A DNA stretch of 5,643 nucleotides, from contig JAJQAR010000285.1 of the NCBI GenBank assembly GCA_021203705.1, positions 1 through 5,643 of the forward strand, given 5' to 3'. Positions 1-5,615 of the stretch are shown piece after piece (positions within the stretch are counted from its first letter, which is position 1; each line of letters starts with the position of its first letter). A program made the position numbers and the translations under genes. The notes under the pieces were generated by a model. That model ran no database searches, was not told the origin of the DNA, and worked only from the letters and a program-made list of their open reading frames with translations. Source of the stretch: Prevotella sp. GTDB taxonomy: Bacteria; Bacteroidota; Bacteroidia; Bacteroidales; Bacteroidaceae.

Positions 1-542
1 ATGCCAAGAAACAACCGTTGCGTAAGCATGAAGATATTTGCGTGTTTTACAAATACCAACCGACATACAATCCTCAAATGACAAAGGGCGAGAGTTATGA
101 TAAAGGGATAAGGAAAGACCAATTTACAGGGAGTTATGGAGACTTTAAACCACGTCATGTTAAAAGTGATGGTATGCGTTACCCAAATGATGTATTGTTT
201 ATGGAAGAAACGGGATTGCCCATTGATGATTATGTGTATTTCAAGACAGCCGAGTCGGAAGGTCCTGTTTATCACCCAACACAAAAGCCTGTGGAATTGG
301 GACGGTATCTAATACGTACATTTACCAATCCTGGTGATATTGTTTTGGATAATGCCTGTGGAAGTGGCAGCTTTTTGGTTGCAGCCGCAATGGAGAACCG
401 CAGGTTTATAGGAATAGAAAAAAAACAGAATGTGATGCTGCACAAGGTTGCGGCAACCGACTATATCAAAGTTTGTCATGAACGACTTTCCATGATAGAA
501 AAGAAGCAGCATCAAAAGGATTATGAACCAGTGCTTGTGTAA
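1..542 (+). CDS. Site-specific DNA methyltransferase, beta class (3' part, 5' end outside window)
   Basis: This is the C-terminal part of an S-adenosylmethionine-dependent DNA methyltransferase acting on adenine-N6 or cytosine-N4. The frame is open to the window edge and reads AKKQPLRKHEDICVFYK at its start, a segment that in this family follows the catalytic DPPY region, so the true start and motif IV lie upstream; the TTG at 18 is not a start. Counting from the codon at 18, HPTQKPVEL (86-94) is the motif X region and DNACGSGSF (111-119) is motif I, the SAM-binding loop, followed by FIGIEK. Catalytic motif before SAM motif is the order of the beta class. The residues between about 20 and 80 probably form the target-recognition region. 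No restriction enzyme is visible beside it, so it may be an orphan or phage/island-borne enzyme. Target sequence and base cannot be read from this part. The TAA stop overlaps a possible ATG of the next gene by one base. Confidence 0.9.
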   Translation, partial: AKKQPLRKHEDICVFYKYQPTYNPQMTKGESYDKGIRKDQFTGSYGDFKPRHVKSDGMRYPNDVLFMEETGLPIDDYVYFKTAESEGPVYHPTQKPVELGRYLIRTFTNPGDIVLDNACGSGSFLVAAAMENRRFIGIEKKQNVMLHKVAATDYIKVCHERLSMIEKKQHQKDYEPVLV

Positions 543-565
543 TGATATTAAATGTAATAAATACC

Positions 566-2197
566 ATGAAAAGATCTGTAAATGTTATGGGATTGTTCTT
601 GAGGGTTGGCGTGATTGCCTTGCTGTTGGTTGTGGCAAATATGAATGTTTATGCCGTAACGATTGACGGTATTAACTATAAATTGGATAACAAGGAGTTT
701 ACGGCAAGTGTTACGTATTTTGTCGCAGACAACGCCAATGGTGATTACTATAAGGGAAATATCACAATTCCAGATAGTGTGCAGTATAATGGAGAGATGT
801 ATTCCGTTAAGTCGATAGGGGAGAGGGCGTTTTATGGTTGCATGAAATTAGTTTCCGTTACAATGCCGAAAACAATAACGTCAATAGGTAATAATGCATT
901 TTGGATTTGTTCGAGTTTAAAAGAAATTGAAATACCTGATTCTGTTACTTATATTGGTGATTATGCGTTTTATAATTGTTCAGGTTTGACATCCATAACC
1001 ATCCCCAATGCTGTAGCAGCGATAGGTGATTATGCTTTTTATTATTGTTCAGGTATTACTTCTATAACAATACCAGAATCTGTACAGTCAATAGGGAAAT
1101 TTGCATTTCAGGATTGTTCAGGTTTGACTACCGCTAATATTCCAGATGGAATAAAAGCTTTGGAAGGAACGTTTTCAGATTGTGCAAATCTTACTTCTAT
1201 TGTTATTCCGAATAGTGTAACATCCATTGGAACTAAGACATTTTGGGGTTGCTCCAGTCTGCTTTCCCTCGAAATTCCTGACAGTGTAACCTACTTAGGT
1301 GACGGAGCTTTCGGCTTTTGTTCAGGGCTTAGTAACATGAAGATTCCTGATGGTGTGACAATGATAAGTGATAACTTGTTTACGTATTGCATAGGACTGA
1401 CATCAGTCGTTATTCCAAAGAATATCAAATCAATAGGAGAGTTCGCTTTTCACGATTGTTGGGGACTGACTGCTATTGATATACCAGATAGTGTTACATA
1501 CATTGCAAGAAATGCGTTTGATGATTGCCATTACTTGAAATCAATTACTATACCGAATGGAGTCACCGCAATAAATGATTATGTATTTCATGGTTGTGAA
1601 AGTTTGACATCAATTGTCATTCCAGAAGGTGTAACGTCAATAGGGGAGTGCGCATTTGTAGGATGTTCAGAACTGACATCAATCACTATCCCCGATGCCG
1701 TAACGTTTATAGGCATGAATGCGTTTGTCGGTTGTTCCAGTCTGACAGCCATTAATCTCCCTGACGGTGTTACTTCATTAGGCAAGAATGCGTTTGCATA
1801 CTGCATAGGGTTGACATCCTTTACCATACCATCTAAAGTTACAATCATAGATGACCGTCTGTTTGCCAATTGTGAAGGTTTGACATCCCTAATTATCCCC
1901 GATGGTATCACGTCAATAGGAGACAATGCTTTTGAGTATTGTACAAACCTTGCTTCAATTACTGTCGGCAGCAATGTGTCATCAATAGGCAGTATGGTAT
2001 TTGGCGGTTGTGAAAGTCTTAAGGAAATCAACGTGAAAAGTCCGACACCTGCAGCAGCAACATTCCTGACATTTGATGGTGTTGATATGGAAACTTGCAT
2101 TCTCAACGTTCCGGCAGAATGCAAGGAGGCATATATGCAAGCAGAATTTTGGAAAGACTTTCAGAATATCAACGAAAAGGATTACACAGAGCAATGA
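566..2197 (+). CDS. BspA-family leucine-rich-repeat secreted/surface protein
   Basis: A secreted protein of about 543 residues made almost wholly of Treponema pallidum-type LRRs (LRR_5 / BspA-like). I start it at 566 because the upstream bases are A-rich and MKR then begins a short signal peptide with core VIALLLVV and likely cleavage after VYA. The in-frame ATG at 542 overlaps the methyltransferase stop (TAATG), adds eight residues and remains possible. Numbered from 542, residues 39-102 are the usual BspA entry domain (IDGINYKL, then NITIPDSV). Seventeen repeats with consensus LTSITIPDSVTSIGDYAF..C fill 103-492; all are 23 residues except the fifth, which has 22. Residues 493-551 are a capping region with ILNVPAECKEAY and FWKDFQNI, typical BspA ends. 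No lipobox and no type IX sorting domain is seen. BspA relatives bind host matrix proteins or other bacteria; binding here is inference. Confidence 0.92.
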   Translation: MKRSVNVMGLFLRVGVIALLLVVANMNVYAVTIDGINYKLDNKEFTASVTYFVADNANGDYYKGNITIPDSVQYNGEMYSVKSIGERAFYGCMKLVSVTMPKTITSIGNNAFWICSSLKEIEIPDSVTYIGDYAFYNCSGLTSITIPNAVAAIGDYAFYYCSGITSITIPESVQSIGKFAFQDCSGLTTANIPDGIKALEGTFSDCANLTSIVIPNSVTSIGTKTFWGCSSLLSLEIPDSVTYLGDGAFGFCSGLSNMKIPDGVTMISDNLFTYCIGLTSVVIPKNIKSIGEFAFHDCWGLTAIDIPDSVTYIARNAFDDCHYLKSITIPNGVTAINDYVFHGCESLTSIVIPEGVTSIGECAFVGCSELTSITIPDAVTFIGMNAFVGCSSLTAINLPDGVTSLGKNAFAYCIGLTSFTIPSKVTIIDDRLFANCEGLTSLIIPDGITSIGDNAFEYCTNLASITVGSNVSSIGSMVFGGCESLKEINVKSPTPAAATFLTFDGVDMETCILNVPAECKEAYMQAEFWKDFQNINEKDYTEQ

Positions 2198-2212
2198 AAA
2201 GATAACTTTTAT

Positions 2213-2245
2213 GGCAAATATTATTGTTGTTTGCCGATTTTGTTA
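2213..2245 (+). terminator. Candidate intrinsic terminator after the BspA-like gene
   Basis: Starting 15 bases after the BspA-like stop codon, GGCAAATA (2213-2220) pairs with TGTTTGCC (2228-2235) across a 7-base loop, giving an 8-bp stem with one G-T pair. The T-rich run GATTTTGTT follows. The stem is modest and the T tract is interrupted, so efficiency is uncertain. It overlaps the promoter predicted for the next operon. Confidence 0.4.
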
Positions 2246-2253
2246 TACTTTTG
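2223..2253 (+). promoter_or_regulatory. Bacteroidetes-type promoter for the AbiE-like operon
   Basis: ATTG (2223-2226) stands 19 bases upstream of TACTTTTG (2246-2253). This fits the Bacteroidetes primary-sigma pattern of a TTTG-like -33 element, 19-21 bases, then TAnnTTTG at -7. Transcription would begin near 2258-2260, leaving a leader of only about 15 bases before the ATG at 2274. There is no Shine-Dalgarno; the A-rich leader is normal for this phylum. Confidence 0.55.
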
Positions 2254-2274
2254 CATTATAAAAACAAAATGCAA
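2251..2274. promoter_or_regulatory. Possible antitoxin operator (inverted repeat)
   Basis: TTGCATT (2251-2257) and AATGCAA (2268-2274) form a perfect 7-bp inverted repeat with a 10-base spacer. It lies across the predicted transcription start and touches both the -7 box and the first base of the antitoxin ATG. Known AbiEi antitoxins repress their own promoter by binding inverted repeats there, so the position suits an operator. A repeat this short can occur by chance in AT-rich DNA. Confidence 0.3.
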
Positions 2275-2996
2275 TGACAATAGCCAATCAAATCATAGAT
2301 TTCGCAACGAAACAGAATGGAATATTCAAACGAAAGGATATTCTTAATGAATTATGCTGCAACAAACACAACGTTTCAAAAAGTTCTCTTGCGGTTATGT
2401 TGGAAAGAATGATGGCGGAAGATAAGATTGTCAGGATTGAATATGGTACATATAAGATTAATGAGAAAGTCCAAAAGGAGTTTTTCTATAAGCCCAATGA
2501 TTTCATGCTTTTGTTGAACAGTCATATCAAGGAAAAATTCCCGTTCATTGATTATTGCATTTGGCAGACATCCGTGCTCACTCCAATGATGCAGCATGTC
2601 CCTGCAGTAAACATGACTTTGATTGATGTTGAGAGAGTGGCTATGGAATCTGTTTTTATGGCATTACAATCAGTTAAACTGAATATGCCTCTTTTGTTGA
2701 ATCCGACAAAAGACGACTGCGACTGGTACATTGGTAATAATGAAACAATTATCATCCGGCCATTGGTTAAAGAAGCTCCAATAACGGTAATTAATGATTG
2801 TCCGACTCCTACTTTAGAGAAGATGCTTGTTGATGCTGTTGCGGATAAGGAATTGCAGCACCTTCAAGGAAACGAGCTTTTTACATTATACTCAAATGCC
2901 TTTTCCGATTACAGAATAAAAAAGACACGTCTTTTAAGGTATGCATCGCGCCGTAACAGAAAAGACAAAGTATTGCAAATTCTAAAAGCCATTTAG
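2274..2996 (+). CDS. AbiEi-like winged-helix antitoxin (DUF6577-like)
   Basis: A cytoplasmic protein of 240 residues, probably the antitoxin and autorepressor of a type IV AbiE-like system. Residues 1-65 look like a winged helix: two helices, then the recognition-like segment SKSSLAVMLERMMAEDKI and the wing IEYGTYKI. The middle (about 70-170) has a KPNDFMLLLN segment and no motif I can name. The C-terminal part has PTLEKMLVDAV (about 179-189) and a basic end with YRIKKTRLLRYASRRNRK, which I recall as typical of the DUF6577 proteins found beside AbiEii-type nucleotidyltransferases. The gene has its own promoter, and its TAG stop lies 2 bases before the next ATG, so the two are co-transcribed and probably translationally coupled. 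In AbiE systems the antitoxin does not bind the toxin but counteracts its effect. The family name is from memory; the pairing is strong evidence. Confidence 0.78.
   Translation: MTIANQIIDFATKQNGIFKRKDILNELCCNKHNVSKSSLAVMLERMMAEDKIVRIEYGTYKINEKVQKEFFYKPNDFMLLLNSHIKEKFPFIDYCIWQTSVLTPMMQHVPAVNMTLIDVERVAMESVFMALQSVKLNMPLLLNPTKDDCDWYIGNNETIIIRPLVKEAPITVINDCPTPTLEKMLVDAVADKELQHLQGNELFTLYSNAFSDYRIKKTRLLRYASRRNRKDKVLQILKAI
2489..2522 (+). repeat. Upstream copy of a 34-bp near-identical direct repeat
   Basis: This segment of the antitoxin gene encodes KPNDFMLLLNS. It matches 3567-3600 at 29 of 34 positions without gaps; the partner encodes KSNYFMLLLNN in the corresponding frame. Two of the five differences fall in a leucine codon and are silent (TTG versus CTA), and three change residues (P/S, D/Y, S/N). 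That pattern is expected of diverged coding homologues. Confidence 0.75.
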
Positions 2997-2998
2997 AT

Positions 2999-3547
2999 AT
3001 GATACACCCAGACAGCAGGACTTTGACGTGGATTGAGCAAGTAGCGAAGGAAAACAAAATTCGAGACATTGCCCTTGTGGAAAAAACTATACGTGCATTC
3101 TCATTACTGGAGGCTTTGGTACGTTCTGGTTGTCCGTTTCTTTTTAAGGGCGGATCATCGCTCATGTTGCACCTTAATACAGAGAAACGACTGTCAATCG
3201 ACATTGACATAATCTGCCCACCAGGAACAAGGATAGATGATTATATTGAGAAATATTCAGCAGAGTATGGCTTTTCAGAAGTAAAGTTGATAAATCGGAT
3301 TTCCCGTACTGATGTTCCAAAGCAACACGCCAAATTCTTTTACACAGTGGCATATACAAAAGAAGGAAGGCAAGATAATATACTGTTAGATGTGTTGTTT
3401 GAGGATGTCCATTACACCGACATTGTGGAGTTACCAATACAGAGCCGTTTGCTTAAAATTGATGGTGAACCATATTTTGTAAAACTACCAAGTAAAGAGG
3501 ATTTGTTGGGTGATAAATTAACAGCTTTTGCCGAGAATAAGACATAG
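2999..3547 (+). CDS. AbiEii-like nucleotidyltransferase toxin, C-terminally truncated
   Basis: A 182-residue protein of the AbiEii/AbiGii toxin family (DUF1814, DNA polymerase beta-like nucleotidyltransferase fold). Known AbiEii toxins are bacteriostatic and act as phage abortive-infection effectors. Visible motifs: FLFKGGSSL (47-55) with the GGS nucleotide-binding turn; RLSIDIDI (64-71), giving the metal-binding pair Asp68 and Asp70; ILLDVLFE (128-135), with Asp131 as the probable third acidic residue; and DLLGDKLTAF (168-177), the family's lysine motif (Lys173). Full-length relatives run on from an AFAPNTTGIPY-like segment through a helical domain to about 260-300 residues. Here the match ends at AFAENKT and a TAG follows at once, and no continuation is visible in any frame. 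The active site is complete on paper but the C-terminal domain is missing, so the protein may be inactive or altered. It follows the antitoxin by 2 bases without a Shine-Dalgarno. Confidence 0.85.
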   Translation: MIHPDSRTLTWIEQVAKENKIRDIALVEKTIRAFSLLEALVRSGCPFLFKGGSSLMLHLNTEKRLSIDIDIICPPGTRIDDYIEKYSAEYGFSEVKLINRISRTDVPKQHAKFFYTVAYTKEGRQDNILLDVLFEDVHYTDIVELPIQSRLLKIDGEPYFVKLPSKEDLLGDKLTAFAENKT

Positions 3548-3566
3548 TAATATCTCTTATTATTTT

Positions 3567-3600
3567 TAAGTCCAATTATTTCATGCTTTTGCTAAACAAT
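3567..3600 (+). repeat. Downstream copy of the direct repeat; fragment of a second antitoxin-like gene
   Basis: This partner of 2489-2522 begins 20 bases after the truncated toxin's stop codon. Read in the matching frame (3568 on) it gives KSNYFMLLLNN, and that frame stays open only from the 3540s to a TAA at 3652. Neither flank resembles the antitoxin gene any further, apart from a few bases. It is most simply a relic of another antitoxin gene left by deletion. It may mark the breakpoint that removed the toxin's 3' end. Confidence 0.65.
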
Positions 3601-3611
3601 AATATATACAA

Positions 3612-3945
3612 CTATAATAATCTGCTTATTAGTTGTTCCTTTACAATCATATAAGCCTCGTGTGGGTCATATTTCAACTTTGGGCGAATAAGATTTTTCG
3701 TATCTCCGAGAAAATCTCCATCTTGCATTTTCAGTTCCATATTGTTGATAAACTGCTTATACGTGGATGACTTTTCCACCACAAATGACATGTATCGCCT
3801 ATAACACTGTGCGATTTCATCAACATTACAGTTCCGTTTGTATGTGTTGCGGCGATAGTGAGGTAAATTCTTTCTTCACTTCATCAACAGAGAACGTGCT
3901 AAATCCGTGAATTGCCTTATCGTTAATCCATGATCTAATAGTCAT
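3612..3945 (-). pseudogene. Remnant: AbiEi-type antitoxin N-terminus joined out of frame to a probable toxin C-terminus
   Basis: Two minus-strand frames carry protein-like sequence. The first starts at ATG 3945-3943, opens with MTIRSWINDKAIHGFSTFS and ends at a TAA at 3828-3826 right after SLSPQHIQTEL (39 residues). It resembles the N-terminal helix-turn-helix of a Bacteroidetes AbiEi antitoxin subtype different from the gene at 2274, where the next residues would continue into the wing. The second frame is open from 3875 to a TAG at 3614-3612. From about 3835 down it looks like a genuine C-terminus: NVDEIAQCYRRYMSF, then DGDFLGDTKNLIRP, then YDPHEAYMIVKEQLIS. I infer that a deletion fused the start of an antitoxin gene to the end of its partner toxin gene, removing both catalytic and effector regions. 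The toxin assignment of the second piece rests on context and vague family recall. An alternative is a single gene with one frameshift. Confidence 0.5.
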
Positions 3946-3956
3946 TGTGTAACATT

Positions 3957-3997
3957 TTATTGCAAAGATATATATTTTACTTTTATTATTGCAATAA
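3957..3997 (-). promoter_or_regulatory. Promoter of the minus-strand remnant, with repeated TTGCAATAA elements
   Basis: On the minus strand TATCTTTG (3970-3963) is a TAnnTTTG -7 box. ATTG (3995-3992) lies 21 bases upstream as a -33 element, and the ATG at 3945 is 17 bases downstream. TTGCAATAA occurs twice in the same orientation, at 3965-3957 overlapping the -7 box and at 3994-3986 overlapping the -33 element, 29 bp apart. The second lies inside the perfect palindrome TTATTGCAATAA (3986-3997). This looks like a repressor-controlled promoter that has outlived its genes. Confidence 0.45.
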
Positions 3998-4004
3998 GAA
4001 GTGT

Positions 4005-4012
4005 CAAAGATA
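4005..4012 (-). promoter_or_regulatory. Second TATCTTTG -7-like box
   Basis: An identical TATCTTTG stands 42 bp further upstream on the minus strand. No convincing -33 element is seen about 20 bases beyond it, so it is either an alternative weak start or coincidence in AT-rich DNA. The rest of 3998-4125 shows no convincing gene or structure. Confidence 0.2.
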
Positions 4013-4125
4013 CTATATCGCCAAGTATATTTAAGATTCTTTTTCAGTAGGCTATATAACCGTCTTGGTGCTGTTGAAGCGAAATAGAGAGAGAAATAGA
4101 CAGGTTGTGCATACCAATTATAATC

Positions 4126-4162
4126 AGTAATAAAAGGGAAGCACCGTTTGAATGCTTCCCTT
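4126..4162 (-). terminator. Intrinsic terminator of the GH57 operon
   Basis: AAGGGAAGCA (4134-4143) and TGCTTCCCTT (4153-4162) form a perfect 10-bp stem with a 9-base loop. The stem begins 19 bases after the GH57 stop codon. On the minus strand it is followed by TTATTA, a short T-rich tail. This ends the leftward operon and insulates it from the accessory region. Confidence 0.8.
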
Positions 4163-4181
4163 ATAAATAATGTGTATTCTA

Positions 4182-5564
4182 TCAAGCCTTTTTAGCAGCT
4201 TTCTTTGGAGTTCTCTTAGCCTTTGGCTTTTCAGCTTTGGCAGGTGCTTCTTTTTTGACATCTTTTTCCTCCAACTTCTCAACCTTAGCTTTGAGGCGGA
4301 TGATTTCCTTGTCTTTCATCTCGTTCTCGTCACCAAGGTTCTTGATAGTGGTGAGCAGTGAGTTCAACTCCTCGTTGTCGATATCCTCCGGATAGAGGGT
4401 GTTGACACGGTTCATGAAGTCACCAAGAATGTTCATGTAGTTGGTGAAAGCATCGAAAGGAGAGGAGTAGATACCACGGTCAAGACCAACATTTGACGGT
4501 TTCGTTGTCATGAAACGGAAGTTGTTGCTTGCCTGCAGATAATCCCAGTCCTGATTGATACGCGGGTCGTTGGCAATGCTTACACGGTCAGCGATGCTGT
4601 ACAGTTTGTTGAAAGCCTCACGCTGCATAACGTTACCGAGCCAGCAGCTAACGTCGCGCTCCTCGTCAACCCATGACAGAGTATCAGGAACGTCGAGGTT
4701 GCCGACGCTGTTCATCTTCATGCAGATTTCAGAAGGAGTAGAGAATGTGATGCCCTTTTCCTTAGCGCAACCAGGTAAAGCCTTCATAAATTCTAAGATG
4801 TTGGATGAAAGCGGCTGAGCAATACCGAGGGCGGAAAGTTCCATGAAGATATTGATAACCTGCTCATCCTCCGGGAGAGAAGCAATCCTGTTGATATAAG
4901 TATCAGCAAACAGAGGATAACCATCCCATTCGCTGTTGTTGAAACGCAGACTGATATCATCACTAAGGTCAACATCCCTAAGCAACAGTTTGAGGTTTGG
5001 AGCCATAGGGCAGTTGTAAACATAGTGAGGAGACTTCCAGCCGAGCACGTGCTTTGCACCTTCGGTGAGCATACCCTTGAAGCCCATGGCAGCAGCCTGA
5101 GCACCGATATCATCGGTGTAGATCAATGAGGAGTTGCGCAATACAGTAGGTTCCTTGCCGAAATATTCCTTCATCTTGGCTACCTGCTTCTTAACATCAG
5201 CAGCGAAAGCCGTCTCGTTGACCAATGAAGAAAGGCCGTGAGAATACGGTTCAGCGAGAAATTCCACGCAACCTGTCTCGTTGAGTTCCTGCAACTTAGC
5301 CAACACCTGTGGAGCGTGCATTTCGAGTTGCTCAATACCAACACCAGAGAGTGAGAAAGCAATTTTGAAATAATTGCCGTGCTCTTTAATCATTTCCTGG
5401 AATGCGTTCAGTGCAGGCATGTATGAACGTTCTGCAATGTCGTTGATGCTACGCTCATTCTCGTAGTCATCATAATAGTAATGGTCAGTTCCTATATCGA
5501 AGAAACGATAACGCTTGAGATGAATAATCTGGTGTATCTCAAAATATAAGCATATAGTTTTCAT
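4182..5564 (-). CDS. Glycoside hydrolase family 57 alpha-amylase-like protein with incomplete catalytic set
   Basis: A cytoplasmic protein of 460 residues (no signal peptide), of the type found in Bacteroidetes glycogen / alpha-glucan clusters. GH57 regions are recognisable in order: FEIHQI (8-13), with Ile where HQP is usual; GCVEFLAEPYSHGLSSL (98-114); RNSSLIY (143-149), where active GH57 amylases of this branch have RNTELIY, so Ser146 sits at the expected nucleophilic Glu; LSDDISLRF (200-208), which keeps the acid/base Asp region; FMELSALGIAQ (240-250), replacing the FMDYETFGEHQ-like region; and FSTPSEI (274-280). Residues 393-436 are charged and heptad-like (coiled coil), and 437-460 are a Lys/Ala/Pro-rich tail resembling histone H1 tails. 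As I recall, the Ser substitution is shared by Bacteroidetes orthologues, so it is an evolved trait rather than decay, and the role may be binding or regulation. The start has no Shine-Dalgarno of its own. By eye it is more GC-rich than the genes to its left. Confidence 0.9.
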   Translation of the reverse strand: MKTICLYFEIHQIIHLKRYRFFDIGTDHYYYDDYENERSINDIAERSYMPALNAFQEMIKEHGNYFKIAFSLSGVGIEQLEMHAPQVLAKLQELNETGCVEFLAEPYSHGLSSLVNETAFAADVKKQVAKMKEYFGKEPTVLRNSSLIYTDDIGAQAAAMGFKGMLTEGAKHVLGWKSPHYVYNCPMAPNLKLLLRDVDLSDDISLRFNNSEWDGYPLFADTYINRIASLPEDEQVINIFMELSALGIAQPLSSNILEFMKALPGCAKEKGITFSTPSEICMKMNSVGNLDVPDTLSWVDEERDVSCWLGNVMQREAFNKLYSIADRVSIANDPRINQDWDYLQASNNFRFMTTKPSNVGLDRGIYSSPFDAFTNYMNILGDFMNRVNTLYPEDIDNEELNSLLTTIKNLGDENEMKDKEIIRLKAKVEKLEEKDVKKEAPAKAEKPKAKRTPKKAAKKA

Positions 5565-5602
5565 AGTAAGTAATCTTTATTTGTTTTTAAAATGTTTGAC
5601 AT
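5561..5602 (-). other. Possible 13-codon leader ORF overlapping the GH57 start
   Basis: ATG at 5602-5600 opens MSNILKTNKDYLL and stops at TGA 5563-5561, which overlaps the GH57 ATG in the arrangement CTATGA. The only good Shine-Dalgarno in the window, AAGGAG (5610-5605), lies just two bases before this ATG; that is too close to be ideal but far too distant to serve GH57. A hairpin AAATGT/ACATTT with a 3-base loop (5590-5604) covers the leader start. It could feed ribosomes to GH57 by coupling, or be accidental. Confidence 0.3.
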
Positions 5603-5615
5603 TTCTCCTTATTAA

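Noticed and set aside
18..20. TTG at 18 as a start codon for the methyltransferase
   Set aside because: The frame continues upstream with family-like sequence to the window edge, and the catalytic motif must lie before it.
848..2017. Regularly spaced similar DNA segments, considered as a CRISPR array or tandem DNA repeat
   Set aside because: The period is 69 bp, is conserved at protein level, and lies wholly inside an open frame; these are LRR codons.
1588..2124. Long minus-strand ORF opposite the BspA repeats (178 codons)
   Set aside because: Its repeats are only the reverse complement of the LRR codons; the + strand product has a signal peptide and a full domain plan.
2211..2261. Small ORF MANIIVVCRFCYTFAL between the BspA-like and antitoxin genes
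   Set aside because: It coincides with the terminator hairpin and promoter, has no ribosome site, and is best explained by chance.
3612..3875. The second minus-strand frame as the inverted missing 3' end of the toxin at 2999
   Set aside because: The toxin at 2999 belongs to the AFAPNTTGIPY-type subgroup, and I see no such segment here; the remnant's ending looks like another subgroup. Not fully excluded without alignment.
3946..4185. Upstream 80-residue extension of the minus-strand frame beginning MIEYTLF
   Set aside because: It runs through AT-rich DNA containing the promoter boxes and part of the terminator hairpin and has no protein-like pattern. The ATG at 3945 is the credible start.
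4793..5113. Minus-strand and plus-strand ORFs overlapping the GH57 gene in other frames
   Set aside because: They are shadows of a clearly homologous 460-codon gene, with no recognisable domains or start signals.
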